From contig NZ_VCJO01000005.1 in assembly GCF_009712475.1 (NCBI RefSeq), positions 349,960 through 413,959 of the forward strand: a stretch of DNA of 64,000 bases, given 5' to 3'. Shown piece after piece: positions 55,825 to 64,000 of this stretch; position 1 is the first letter of the stretch, and every line of letters begins with the position of its first letter. This DNA comes from Micromonospora sp. CP22 (lineage in GTDB: Bacteria; Actinomycetota; Actinomycetes; Mycobacteriales; Micromonosporaceae). The notes beneath the pieces are model-generated. The model was not told where the DNA came from and did not search any database. It saw only the letters and a program-made list of their open reading frames with translations. Position numbers and translations under genes: made by a program.

Positions 55825-56280
55825 GATGAGTTGGTCGGTGTCGTCGCCACGCACCTGCGGCTGCTCCAGCAGAGCTTCGACGCGTTCGACGAGGCGGCAG
55901 CCACCGCGCTCGGGCTGAACCGGACGGACCTGCGGGCGCTGGATCTGCTGCTACAGGACGACGGGCCACTGTCGGCCGGTGAGTTGAGCAACGCGCTGAA
56001 GCTCAGCCCGGCCGCCACGACCACGGTCATCGACCGCTTACAGCGCGCCGGACTCGCCGAACGGATCCCGGACCCGCACAACAGGCGGCGCGTCCTCGTC
56101 GCCACGACCGACGCCGCCCGTGACGCCGAGCGCGAGATCTACGCCCCGGTGGGCGTCGCCGGTTCCGAGGCTCTGGCCCGGTACACGACCGACCAACTCA
56201 CCACGATCCTCGACTTCCTGTGCACCGCCCGGCAGGTCCAGGAGGAGCAGGTGACCCGGATCGCGGACATCCGGCCGTGA
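55816..56280 (+). CDS. MarR family transcriptional regulator
   Basis: A 154-residue winged-helix regulator. ALGLNRTDLRALDLLLQDDGPLSAGELSNALKLSPAATTTVIDRLQRAGLAERIPDPHNRRRVLVATT is the standard MarR DNA-binding core with the wing. The start at 55816 (MSKDELVG) is chosen over the longer frame since AGGAAG lies just upstream, and the longer frame would cross the divergent promoter. Ligand is unknown. It is divergent from the SnoaL-like gene. Confidence 0.9.
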   Translation: MSKDELVGVVATHLRLLQQSFDAFDEAAATALGLNRTDLRALDLLLQDDGPLSAGELSNALKLSPAATTTVIDRLQRAGLAERIPDPHNRRRVLVATTDAARDAEREIYAPVGVAGSEALARYTTDQLTTILDFLCTARQVQEEQVTRIADIRP

Positions 56281-56297
56281 CCGCCGTGGCGCTCGTC

Positions 56298-56344
56298 GAG
56301 CCCGGACCCGCCAACCGTCCGGGGAGGTCAGCGTGTCCGGGCTC
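56298..56344. terminator. possible terminator between marR and sdpB
   Basis: GAGCCCGGAC (56298-56307) and GTCCGGGCTC (56335-56344) are perfect 10-base inverted arms with a 27-base loop, between the convergent genes. Confidence 0.45.
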
Positions 56345-56408
56345 GGACGAGGGCTGCGAGCGGGATCGGGCGCCCGCCCGCAGGGAGATCGCGGGCTGTG
56401 AGTGACCG

Positions 56409-57449
56409 CTAACCGACAAGCTGGCCCGCCAGCGTCGGTTCCTCATCCTTCTTCCGCCGCTCGGTCGAGGGGGAGCCCACGTCCGGCACGTTTACGTCCG
56501 GCGTATCGGCTTCCGGTTTCCGGGCGGGTCGCCGACGGACCGCTTCCCGGACCGTTCGCCAGGTGTCGGGTAGGTGCGTCCCCATGGGTACGAGCAGCAG
56601 AATCTGCGCGGCGATCATGATGATCGAGAAGCTCCACAGCCCCATCAGCATCGCGATGGAGATGTGCAGCAGCACCCCGAACGGCAACAGCCACCACCGG
56701 ACGGCGGGACGCACCAGCAGACTGACGGCCAGCGCGAACTCGATCGCCAACGGAGTCCAGGTCAGCAGGGCCACCCCCACCGGCTGGTTCACCAGGGCGT
56801 CCGTCACGGGTTGCAGCCAGCCGGGGGAACCGAAACCACGGTGGTTGAGCCAGTAGTACATCACCGTGCCGTCGGCCCACTCCGGCTTGCTGAACTTCGC
56901 CACCGACGCCTGGAAGTAGATCCCGGCGACCTGTAGACGGATCGCGAAGAGCAGGACCACAGCCGTGGCGACCAGCAGCGTGCCCCGGCCACCGGGGCGG
57001 ATCACCCGGTCCGCCGAGGGCGGCGGCTGCCAGTGCCAGCGACGCGAGTCGGCCAGCAGGACCGGTATCAGCAGCAGGGTGATCACCTGGTTCACCTGCT
57101 CGCCGCCGTCCGGAATGGACATGCTGGTGCTCAGGCTGAAGGCGATCCACCAGTGCGGCAGGGCGGTGAACCGGGGACGCCACCCGCTCGCCACCACCAG
57201 CAGCACCGCGACCGACGCCCAGCGCACCAGTTCCGCGTGCTCCGGCCCGGCGAGGCAGAACGCGCCGATGTTGCCCGGGCCGACGCAGTGCGGCCCCGGC
57301 CCCGCCCCGACAAGGGGGGTGAACAGTGTTCCGACGTCGTTGAACACCAGGGTCGCGGCGGTCGAGGTGGCGAGCAGCGTACGGGCGAGCCCGAGCCAGG
57401 ACCCCCAGGGCACCGCGACGGAGAAGCCGGGACGACGGCGGCTCAACAC
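56409..57449 (-). CDS. sdpB: SdpB-like HTTM membrane protein
   Basis: A 346-residue polytopic protein of the HTTM group (horizontally transferred transmembrane domain, related to vitamin-K-dependent carboxylase), of the SdpB kind. Visible parts are GLARTLLATSTAATLVFND, WWIAFSLSTSMSIPDGGEQVNQVITLLLIPVLL, the conserved YFQASVAKFSKPEWADGTVMYYWLNHRGFG and FGVLLHISIAMLMGLWSFSIIMIAAQ. In Bacillus subtilis SdpB works with SdpA to process the SdpC toxin precursor. A polar tail of about 50 residues ends the protein. The GTG start has GGAGG upstream and overlaps the sdpA stop by 7 bases. Confidence 0.88.
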   Translation of the reverse strand: MLSRRRPGFSVAVPWGSWLGLARTLLATSTAATLVFNDVGTLFTPLVGAGPGPHCVGPGNIGAFCLAGPEHAELVRWASVAVLLVVASGWRPRFTALPHWWIAFSLSTSMSIPDGGEQVNQVITLLLIPVLLADSRRWHWQPPPSADRVIRPGGRGTLLVATAVVLLFAIRLQVAGIYFQASVAKFSKPEWADGTVMYYWLNHRGFGSPGWLQPVTDALVNQPVGVALLTWTPLAIEFALAVSLLVRPAVRWWLLPFGVLLHISIAMLMGLWSFSIIMIAAQILLLVPMGTHLPDTWRTVREAVRRRPARKPEADTPDVNVPDVGSPSTERRKKDEEPTLAGQLVG

Positions 57450-58012
57450 GACACCTCCAGCCGGACGACGTGGGTGAACCGGAACTCACCGGCGACCAGG
57501 TCCCGGTAGGCCCAGGGCACCGGTTCGGTACGGGCGATGACGACCGGACCGCACACCGTCGGGGTGTCCTTCTGGCTGCGGACCGGGTTCGCCGACGTCG
57601 ACGCCCCCTCGCCGAGGCACGCCTCGGTCGGCTGCCGGCACTGCTGCCAGGCATCTGCGGAAACCTGGGACACCAGCAGGGCCAGTTCGGTGGGCTGCGC
57701 GCGGGCGGACCGGTCGAGCCCGAAGGCGTACCGGGGCTCGGCGTTGGCGCCCGCGGTGATGTTCTCCAGTCGGCCGTCCGGTCGGATCGCGTGCACGGCG
57801 AGGTCGGGGGAGCGGGGTGACTTGGTGAAGAACGCCCAGCCCTGGGGCAGAAGCACCCGGAACACCGAGGTGGCCTGGTGCTGTCCGGGCAGCGTGATCG
57901 CGTTGGTGGGCAGGAACGTCTGTAGGTCGAACAGGGCGATCAGGCCCACCAGTAGCCCGATCCAGAACACGGGACGGCGGGGTACGACCACCTGGTTCCG
58001 GTTGTCCGCCAT
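57443..58012 (-). CDS. sdpA: SdpA family antimicrobial peptide system protein
   Basis: A 189-residue protein with an N-terminal membrane helix (PVFWIGLLVGLIALFDLQTFLP) and an extracytoplasmic or membrane-associated domain. LLPQGWAFFTKSPRSPDLAVHAI is the SdpA family hallmark. SdpA and SdpB are both needed to make active SDP toxin in Bacillus; their chemistry is not fully known. ATG 58012 has GAGGAG six bases upstream. It lies 56 bases after sdpC and overlaps sdpB, giving an sdpC-sdpA-sdpB order. Confidence 0.88.
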   Translation of the reverse strand: MADNRNQVVVPRRPVFWIGLLVGLIALFDLQTFLPTNAITLPGQHQATSVFRVLLPQGWAFFTKSPRSPDLAVHAIRPDGRLENITAGANAEPRYAFGLDRSARAQPTELALLVSQVSADAWQQCRQPTEACLGEGASTSANPVRSQKDTPTVCGPVVIARTEPVPWAYRDLVAGEFRFTHVVRLEVSC

Positions 58013-58068
58013 GTCATCTCCTCGTGGAAGAAGTGGTGCGGGTGGGCACGAGCCCACCCGCACCGGGT

Positions 58069-58737
58069 TCAGATGGTGCGTAGTTCGGTGGCGAACAGGG
58101 CCATCAGCCGCTCGACCTCCAGCGACCGGCTGCCGTCCCGAGGCAACTGCGGCGTGTTGATCAGCGCCAGCAAGACGATCACGGCCGCGATCGCGACCAC
58201 CACTGCCGCCGCGACCGCATAGGCTCCGGCGTTCACCACCGCCACGACGGTCTCGATTGAGGTCTTGTCGTCGTCGATGAGCGTGGGCTGCTCCACCATC
58301 ACCGTCTGCAGCGCCGCACCGGCCTCGGTGAGCGCTTCCTCGACCTGGTACGGGTCACCGCTGCGCATCCGGGTGGAGACGCTGGCAAGCATGCCGGGCT
58401 GGGCCGCCTCAGCAGCCTCGATCAGCCGGCTGACCGCCGCCACCGCCTCCGGCGACCGGTTCTTGCGCAGGCGTTCTTCGTCCATGAAGACGTACGGCAG
58501 CCGCTCCAGCTTCCGGCCCACCTCGCCCTGCATGAAGAAGACACCACGCACCAGTTCCGCGCCGTCCGCAGCCGTACCCACGGTCTGCGCCGCCGTCACG
58601 GCGGCCGGCGCCCCGTCCTCGGAGGGGCGGGCGATGGCCGCGTTCGGACCACCGATTCCGGACACCACCAGCGACATCGCGAGCACCGGCACCAACAGCC
58701 GACGCCATCGTTTCCTGGGCAAATCAGGACTCCTCAC
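58069..58737 (-). CDS. sdpC: SdpC family toxin precursor
   Basis: A 222-residue exported precursor. The signal sequence follows RKRWRR (LLVPVLAMSLVVSGIGGPNAAIA), and the family motif LVRGVFFMQGEVGRKLERLP is at about residues 62-81. A very hydrophobic segment at about 163-193 (VVAVVNAGAYAVAAAVVVAI and following) lies where SDP peptide is excised in Bacillus SdpC. Unlike that peptide, no cysteine occurs anywhere, so there can be no intrapeptide disulfide. GTG 58737 is a plausible start without a good ribosome binding site; ATG 58785 is the alternative. The mature toxin would kill by collapsing proton motive force, if the analogy holds. Confidence 0.85.
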   Translation of the reverse strand: MRSPDLPRKRWRRLLVPVLAMSLVVSGIGGPNAAIARPSEDGAPAAVTAAQTVGTAADGAELVRGVFFMQGEVGRKLERLPYVFMDEERLRKNRSPEAVAAVSRLIEAAEAAQPGMLASVSTRMRSGDPYQVEEALTEAGAALQTVMVEQPTLIDDDKTSIETVVAVVNAGAYAVAAAVVVAIAAVIVLLALINTPQLPRDGSRSLEVERLMALFATELRTI

Positions 58738-58864
58738 CGTTAGCTGTAACTGCAATTCCCGCCGATGGGCGGGAACCGCGCACATGATTGCCAGCGCGTG
58801 CCGCCGGGAGCATTGGGGAAATCCCGTACCTCGATCCCCTGTCCGGACGGCCTATGGTGAGCGA

Positions 58865-61549
58865 ATGTCCATGTTGGCGGGACGGGACGAGGAACTCGCA
58901 ATGGTCCGAGCCGTCCTGGCCGTGCTCGTACCGAGAAGACCCACACTCGTCGAGATCACCGGTGATCCGGGCGCCGGTAAGACGGCCTTCCTGACCCACC
59001 TGCTCCGTCACCTGCCGAGTGAGTTCTACGTCGACCTGACCGCCCACCGGTGGACGCCCGCCGCGCTCGCCCGGCTGGGTCGGCTCAGCCGGGTCCGTCC
59101 CGTCGTCGCCGTCCTCGACGACGCCCATCGGGCGGAACCGGCGGTGGCCGCACTACGGCGTCTCCTGGGCGACGCCGCACCCCCCGGACGGCTGGCCGTG
59201 GTCTGCGCATATCGGCCCCGACAGGCGTCCCGGAGCCTGCTCCACCTGCTCTCCGATCTCGGCGCGGGGATACGGCAGATGGCCGTGCCGCTGGGGGCGC
59301 TGCCCGAGGAGACGGCCGATGCGCTGCTCCCCTCCGAGCTGCCGGCAGCCCGACGGGCGACGCTGGCCGCCGTGGGCGGACGGCTGCCGGGGCTGCTCGC
59401 CGTCCTTGCCGCCCACCCGGATCTGGTCGACACCGACGGGAGCGTCGCGCTCGAACGGGTTGCGGAGATCGGTCCGTCCAAGCTGCTGGCCGGGCTCCTG
59501 GGGCCGGAGACCGACCTGGCGGACCAGTCGACCCGACGGGCGCTGCACGCCATGGCGGTCCTCGGCGAAGCGGCCGACCCGGCGCTGGTGGCGGAGGTCG
59601 GCCAACAGCGCCGGGCGGCGGCCGTCGAGGCGCTCGACCGGCTCGTCCGGATGGACCTGCTCCGGTACGGCGCCGACGAGAGCATCCTGCGCCCGCGACA
59701 CGCCCTGGTCCGGGCCGCGGCATACCAGGACGCTCCCGTCGGGTGGCGGGCCCGGGCACACCTGCGCGCCGACGCGGTACTACGCCGACGCGGTGCGGAC
59801 CCGCGTATCCGGGGGTGGCACCTGTTTCAGGCCGGCCGGGCCGCCACGCGGCACCGGGGCATCAACAACACCGCCCACGAACTGTTGACGCTCGATCCGG
59901 CGATGGCGGCGAGGCTGGCTCGCCTCGCGGCCACCGTGGTACCGCCGAACGACTCGGTGGCCCTCGGTGACGTGCTGCTGACCGAGGCCCGGGCCACGGC
60001 GGCAGCCGGTGACCTGACCGGGGCGCTGCGACTCGCGGAGGCGGCACACGGCGCGCCACCCGGGCCCGACACCCGGCTCGCCTCGGCGGTGTTGCGGGCC
60101 GACCTGGCCGACCGACTCGGCACCGGCGTCCCGGCGTTGGCCCGACTGGCCGGGGAGCACGCCACGACGGTGAAGCGCCTACGGCCCCAGCTCTCCGTGG
60201 CACAGGGGCGGCTCGCCGCCCGACACGGCCGGTGGGACGACCTGAATCCCCTGGTCAGCGACATCCAGGCGGCGACCGAAATGGAGACGAACCCACCGTT
60301 GGCCGCCGTGGCCAGGACCACCCTCGCCGCGCGCGCCGCCGCGCACGGGGTCACCGACGTCGCGGGCAGCGAGTTGCGCGCCGCCGAGGCACTCGTCGAC
60401 GCCATGTCGGATCGCGCCCTCGCCGGCTGTCTCGACGTCCCGGAATGGCTGGCCTGGGTGCAGGGCACCGTACTGGACAAGGAAGGCGCCCTGCGACACC
60501 TCACCCGGGCGGTCGCACTGGCCCGGGAACACGGCCAGGCACACGTGCTGCCCGGACTGCTCGCCGGACACGCCCGGATCGCCGCCGCCAGCGGGCGACT
60601 CGACGAGGCGATCAGCGTGGCGATCGAGGCGGAACGGGCCGGCCGGTCGGTGGGTGCCCGGCCAGCGGTGACGATCGCGCTCACCTACCGGGCGATGGCG
60701 CTGCTCTGGCACGCGGGCCCGAAGGCCGCAGCCCCGGTCGGTGAGCAAGCCGTCCGGGAGGCCCGCCAGGACCCGACGTTGTACGACATCGCGGTGGCGG
60801 TCCTGTCACACATCCGGTACGCCCAGGGGCGACACGCCGAGGCCCGACACCTGACCAGCGTGCTCGTGCAGCCCGGCCGGATGAAGTTCCGCCGCCGGGA
60901 CATGCAACCCAAGTGGCTCGCCGGACACGCCGAGTTCCTGGTCGCCGGTGGCCTCATCGACGAGGCGTACGCCTGGTCGCAGCGGGCCGAGGAGGCCGCC
61001 GCCGCCCTCGGCCTGGAGGTCCGGCAGGCCGAGGCCCACCTGGCCACCGCGAGCGTGCTGCTCGCCCGCCGGAACCCCGCCGACGCCCTGGTCGCAGCCC
61101 AGCGCGCCACCGAACTCCTCGCCGACCGGCAGGCCGACCTGTCACTCGGGCAGGCACACGTGGCGGTGGCGGACTGTCTCGAAGCCCTGGGCGAAAGCGG
61201 TCCCGCTCGGGAACACATCCACCTCGCCCGGTCGCTCGCGGAACGCCTGTCCTCCGCGTGGCTGCTCCAGCAGGTGGTCAACGCCCAACGCCGACACGGC
61301 GCCGGACAGCGGCGGTGGAGCGCTGCCGCCGGACCCGACCTCACCCAGGCCGAACACCGGGTCGCTGTCCTGGTGGCCGAGGGCCTCACCAACCGCGCCG
61401 TCGCGATGCGCCTCTACGTGACCGAACGAACCGTCGAGGCCCATCTGACCCGGGTGTACCGCAAGCTGGGGGTCAGCTCACGGGCCACCCTGGCCGCCCT
61501 GCTGCGCGACGGAGGCGGTGTGGTGTTACCGGCCAACCCGGAGGCGTGA
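58865..61549 (+). CDS. LuxR family regulator with ATPase domain (LAL type)
   Basis: An 894-residue large ATP-binding regulator of the LuxR family. The P-loop TGDPGAGKTAFLTHLL lies at about residues 33-48, and a Walker B-like VVAVLDDAHRAEP follows. The middle is a long array of helical, TPR-like repeats. The C-terminal LuxR helix-turn-helix (TQAEHRVAVLVAEGLTNRAVAMRLYVTERTVEAHLTRVYRKLGV) is at about 822-870. LAL proteins activate secondary-metabolite or sugar genes in response to ligand and ATP. It is divergent from sdpC with about 125 bases between, so it probably controls the sdp genes. Confidence 0.9.
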   Translation: MSMLAGRDEELAMVRAVLAVLVPRRPTLVEITGDPGAGKTAFLTHLLRHLPSEFYVDLTAHRWTPAALARLGRLSRVRPVVAVLDDAHRAEPAVAALRRLLGDAAPPGRLAVVCAYRPRQASRSLLHLLSDLGAGIRQMAVPLGALPEETADALLPSELPAARRATLAAVGGRLPGLLAVLAAHPDLVDTDGSVALERVAEIGPSKLLAGLLGPETDLADQSTRRALHAMAVLGEAADPALVAEVGQQRRAAAVEALDRLVRMDLLRYGADESILRPRHALVRAAAYQDAPVGWRARAHLRADAVLRRRGADPRIRGWHLFQAGRAATRHRGINNTAHELLTLDPAMAARLARLAATVVPPNDSVALGDVLLTEARATAAAGDLTGALRLAEAAHGAPPGPDTRLASAVLRADLADRLGTGVPALARLAGEHATTVKRLRPQLSVAQGRLAARHGRWDDLNPLVSDIQAATEMETNPPLAAVARTTLAARAAAHGVTDVAGSELRAAEALVDAMSDRALAGCLDVPEWLAWVQGTVLDKEGALRHLTRAVALAREHGQAHVLPGLLAGHARIAAASGRLDEAISVAIEAERAGRSVGARPAVTIALTYRAMALLWHAGPKAAAPVGEQAVREARQDPTLYDIAVAVLSHIRYAQGRHAEARHLTSVLVQPGRMKFRRRDMQPKWLAGHAEFLVAGGLIDEAYAWSQRAEEAAAALGLEVRQAEAHLATASVLLARRNPADALVAAQRATELLADRQADLSLGQAHVAVADCLEALGESGPAREHIHLARSLAERLSSAWLLQQVVNAQRRHGAGQRRWSAAAGPDLTQAEHRVAVLVAEGLTNRAVAMRLYVTERTVEAHLTRVYRKLGVSSRATLAALLRDGGGVVLPANPEA

Positions 61550-61612
61550 TCAGACCCCGTCCGCCCCCGGCCACCTTGCGAGCCAGCGCCGGGCGCGAGC
61601 GGCGAAACCGGT

Positions 61613-61646
61613 GTCGGGCACCCCTGGCGGACCAGGGATGCCCGAC
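61613..61646. terminator. bidirectional hairpin terminator
   Basis: GTCGGGCA-c-CCCTGG, loop CGGA, then CCAGGG-a-TGCCCGAC: 14 paired bases with one mismatch. It lies between the convergent LAL regulator and SGNH hydrolase genes. Confidence 0.8.
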
Positions 61647-61694
61647 GGGAGGGCCCGGCCGGGGTCGGTCGGCCGCTGGACGTCCGGCGGTGCG

Positions 61695-63311
61695 TCAGAG
61701 CGGGGGAAGGACCTGGGCCAGCCGGGCCGCCATCGCCTGGTAGCCCGAGGCGTTGGGGTGGAACGAGTCGCTCACCGGTGAGGTGAGGCCGTGGGCCCAC
61801 ACGCCGCTGGTGCTACAGAGCCGGTGGCCGCGGAACAGCTCCAGGCCGTTGACGTAGGTGACCCGCGAGTCGCCGGTGGCCAGCACGGCGTCCCGGATCA
61901 TCCGATCGGTCTGGGCGGTCGCGGTGTAGATCGCTCGTCGTTCGCTCTCGATGAGATTGCCGCCCAGGTTCGGGCAGCGGTCCTGGGTCGGCGGCGGGTC
62001 CGCGGGGTCGTCCGGGTTGGGCACGACGGCCGGGTAGCTCAGCACCATCAGCCTCCCGTTGGGGTGCATCTCCGCCCTGATCTGTCGGTACAGGGCGGTG
62101 AGCTGGACTCGGACCTGATCCAGCTGCTGCTGGGTGACCAACGGTCCCGACCCGGAACAATCAGCACCCAGGTAGCAGCCGGTGAGCTTGAGCGAGAAGT
62201 CGAGGTCGTTGCCGCCGATGGTCAGCGTGACGAGCCGGGTGTGTGGCTGTATCGCGTCCAGTTGAGGTGGTACGCCGGGATGCTGGCTCGCGTACAAGTC
62301 GACGATCTTCCCGCCGTGACACGCCGCCAGGGTCGGCCGGTCCACCGGCAGCCCGGACAGGATCGTCCCGGCGATGAGGTTCGAGTAGGTCAAGGACGAC
62401 CGCCGGCACTCCTCATGGGAGTACGGCGGAGCGCCGGTGCCCGAGGAGTAGGAGTCACCGAGTGCGACATACCGGATCACCGGGGGCTGGAGCCCGGTCC
62501 CGAACGCCCCGGTGCCCAGCACGATGTGCAGCAGGTTGGTGCCGAGCCCCTCACACAGCAGGTAGCGCAGCCCGGGAATGGGGAAGCAGCCACCCCAGTA
62601 GACACCGGCCGGTGCCAACAGGTACAGCTCGAAGGCGATCTCCACGCTGCGACCACCGTCGAACATCTCGCCGGGGATGCTGAGGCCGCCCGAGGTCGCG
62701 CCGTAGTAGGTCTGCCCGTACGACTGGGGTGCCGTGGTGTAGAGGAACTGGCCGTCGAAGCGGCTCCGGTCGATCACGCCGCTGGCGATGTAGGCCGCGC
62801 TCAGCCAGAAGTTGCAACCGAACTCCGCCAGGTAGGAGATGTTCGCCGCGTAGTTGGTCTGATTGGGCGCGCCGCTGACGGAGCCGCTCCGCGTGATCGC
62901 CTCGGTGCAGTACAACCCGCCCGGCGGGTCGTCGGGGCCGGCCTGCGGCGCAACTCCACGGAAGGTCGGCTCGTCCGCCTTGCGGATCGCCGCACGGGCC
63001 GCGCTGTCCACCTTGAGCGTGGCGCCGGGGCCCTTCGTGGCACCCGGCAGCGCCTTGGGTTGTTGCGGCTTCAGCGGTGTCGCGAACGGCGTGATCTTCT
63101 TGGTGGTGCCTGGAAGGGTCACCGGGTCAGGCGTCTGGATATCGGGCTGCCAACCTTCACTTCGCGCCACCGGCAAGGTCACGGCGTTGTCGTCGGCGGT
63201 CGATGTTGCGGCCAGCGCCGGTTGTCCGCTGACGAGCAGCCCACCGATGACCGCGACCACGGCGAGTAACCGCGTACGCCGTCCCGATGGCACGACTCCA
63301 CGTGATGTCAC
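61695..63311 (-). CDS. secreted SGNH/GDSL hydrolase with long N-terminal domain
   Basis: A 538-residue exported protein. The signal peptide (RRTRLLAVVAVIGGLLVSGQPALA) is followed by a Pro/Lys-rich linker and a Cys-containing domain of about 150 residues (LYCTEAITRSGSVSG, FGCNFWLSAAYIASG) that I cannot assign. The SGNH hydrolase runs from about 280: block I GDSYSSG at 285-291 (Ser), block III IGGNDLDF, and the C-terminal DSFHPNASGY (Asp-His). It is likely a secreted lipase or esterase. GTG 63311 has AGGAGG six bases upstream, which fixes the start; the longer frame is rejected. Confidence 0.9.
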   Translation of the reverse strand: MTSRGVVPSGRRTRLLAVVAVIGGLLVSGQPALAATSTADDNAVTLPVARSEGWQPDIQTPDPVTLPGTTKKITPFATPLKPQQPKALPGATKGPGATLKVDSAARAAIRKADEPTFRGVAPQAGPDDPPGGLYCTEAITRSGSVSGAPNQTNYAANISYLAEFGCNFWLSAAYIASGVIDRSRFDGQFLYTTAPQSYGQTYYGATSGGLSIPGEMFDGGRSVEIAFELYLLAPAGVYWGGCFPIPGLRYLLCEGLGTNLLHIVLGTGAFGTGLQPPVIRYVALGDSYSSGTGAPPYSHEECRRSSLTYSNLIAGTILSGLPVDRPTLAACHGGKIVDLYASQHPGVPPQLDAIQPHTRLVTLTIGGNDLDFSLKLTGCYLGADCSGSGPLVTQQQLDQVRVQLTALYRQIRAEMHPNGRLMVLSYPAVVPNPDDPADPPPTQDRCPNLGGNLIESERRAIYTATAQTDRMIRDAVLATGDSRVTYVNGLELFRGHRLCSTSGVWAHGLTSPVSDSFHPNASGYQAMAARLAQVLPPL

Positions 63312-63475
63312 TACCAACCTCCTAGCATGAGGTGATCGCCATGTGACAGGCAGTGATATGGATGCTAGGCAATGAGTAGGTGAGCGCAGATCCGTGAAAT
63401 TACGCAAAGATGCGCGCGGAAATCACCTCCACCCGTCGTACGGCTCACCGGCTCCGGCGTCACCAGCCCTCAGAG

Positions 63476-64000
63476 GACGTCTGATTCACGTATTTTGCGT
63501 GCGTTGTGGTTTAGTCGTCTCGCCAGGTTGGGGTGGTTTCGGTGGTGAGGCGTTTGGCGAGGTTGTCGATCATGGCGATGGTGATCATGCTGGCGGAGTT
63601 GTCGGGTCGGGTTTCGTAGTCGCGGACGAGTCGGCGGTGGTGCATGAGCCAGCCGATGGTGCGTTCGACGACCCATCGCCGTTTGACCACGCTGAAGCCC
63701 TTGACCTGCGGGTCTTTGGTGACGGTCTCGACGTCGACGCCGAGGGCGGCGCCGTGTTCGACGACGCGGTTCTTGAAGCCGGTATCGACCCAGGTCTTGG
63801 TCAGGGTGGGGTAGGCGGTGGTGGCTTGGTCGAGCAGGTCCATGCCGATGGTGTTGTCGCTGGTGCTGGCGGCGGTGACGATGACGGCGAGGAGCAGGCC
63901 GAGGGTGTCGGTGATGATGCCGCGTTTGCGGCCGACGATCTTCTTCCCGGCGTCGGTGCCCTGGGTGGCCAGTGGGACGTTGGTGGAGGTCTTCACGCTC
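63476..64000 (-). mobile_element. partial IS5-family insertion sequence at window edge
   Basis: The transposase 3' end lies at 63511, and the likely element end is in the A/T-richer GAGGACGTCTGATTCACG stretch just beyond (about 63473-63500). The 5' part and the second terminal inverted repeat are outside the window, so ends and target-site duplication cannot be checked. Confidence 0.6.
63511..64000 (-). CDS. IS5-family DDE transposase, 5' end outside the window
   Basis: C-terminal part of a transposase of the IS427/IS1647-like subgroup. GRKRGIITDTLGLLLAVIVTAAS carries the second catalytic Asp region, and RRWVVERTIGWLMHHRRLVRDYE carries the Glu, which completes the DDE triad with an N-terminal Asp that should lie beyond the edge. 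In this subgroup the enzyme is often made from two overlapping frames by ribosomal frameshifting. The internal Met 63996 is not the true start because the frame continues to the window end. No stop or frameshift is seen in the visible part, so the copy may be intact. Confidence 0.85.
   Translation of the reverse strand, partial: SVKTSTNVPLATQGTDAGKKIVGRKRGIITDTLGLLLAVIVTAASTSDNTIGMDLLDQATTAYPTLTKTWVDTGFKNRVVEHGAALGVDVETVTKDPQVKGFSVVKRRWVVERTIGWLMHHRRLVRDYETRPDNSASMITIAMIDNLAKRLTTETTPTWRDD

Overview
This window is high-GC, gene-dense chromosomal DNA from an actinomycete, most likely a Micromonosporaceae member (Micromonospora-like). The grounds are the codon bias, the frequent GTG starts, the septation gene sepH, an actinobacterial wall-polymer cluster, a conservon-type kinase/roadblock pair, and two copies of an AAGGAAGGGC-type palindromic intergenic repeat that I associate with this family. 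I found no rRNA, tRNA, CRISPR array or prophage. Apart from a partial transposase at the right edge, the gene content is ordinary chromosomal material with small accessory patches.

Layout. 0-13 kb is mostly housekeeping: two MFS exporters, thpR, sepH, serC, a second-type citrate synthase, pdxH, an aldose epimerase, a nitroreductase, a glutaryl-CoA-dehydrogenase-like enzyme, and DUF4230 and PspC membrane proteins. 13.4-20.7 kb holds sdaA and then a tight four-gene wall teichoic acid type operon: ABC permease, ABC ATPase, a nucleotidyltransferase/CDP-alcohol phosphotransferase fusion, and a GT2/TagF fusion. 20.9-28.6 kb has an orphan UgpC/MsiK-type ATPase, a decayed DUF5753 regulator beside a palindromic repeat, a hotdog thioesterase, and a beta-phosphoglucomutase/GH65 phosphorylase pair. 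28.6-34.1 kb has lineage-restricted hypothetical proteins, a winged-helix regulator, a carbonic anhydrase, a secreted wall-associated protein behind a recognisable ydaO (c-di-AMP) riboswitch, and a YibE/F protein.

34.4-38.3 kb is a copper module (csoR, copZ, a His-rich membrane protein, copA). Two CsoR-like operators lie between csoR and copZ, and a third lies upstream of a CopB-type ATPase at 47-49 kb, so the two loci look like one regulon. Between them are an MEDS/HATPase anti-sigma-type protein, an ECF sigma factor facing a zinc-finger anti-sigma-like membrane protein, GH15, a sugar-lactone oxidase with a sensory-rhodopsin-transducer-like partner, paired crcB fluoride channels, ynfA, and a chimeric remnant of an ABC exporter.

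49.4-53.6 kb encodes a NIT-domain histidine kinase, a roadblock protein and a branched-chain-type binding lipoprotein. This is a conservon-like unit in which a solute receptor stands where the DUF742 and GTPase genes would be expected. 53.7-56.3 kb has a PAS-GAF protein with an unusual Cys/His-bearing C-terminus, a SnoaL-like protein and a MarR regulator with a palindrome over its own start codon. 56.4-61.5 kb is the most interesting accessory block: an SdpC-SdpA-SdpB type toxin production set (as in Bacillus cannibalism) divergent from a large LuxR-family (LAL) regulator, with no recognisable immunity gene. A secreted SGNH hydrolase and an IS5-type transposase fragment close the window.
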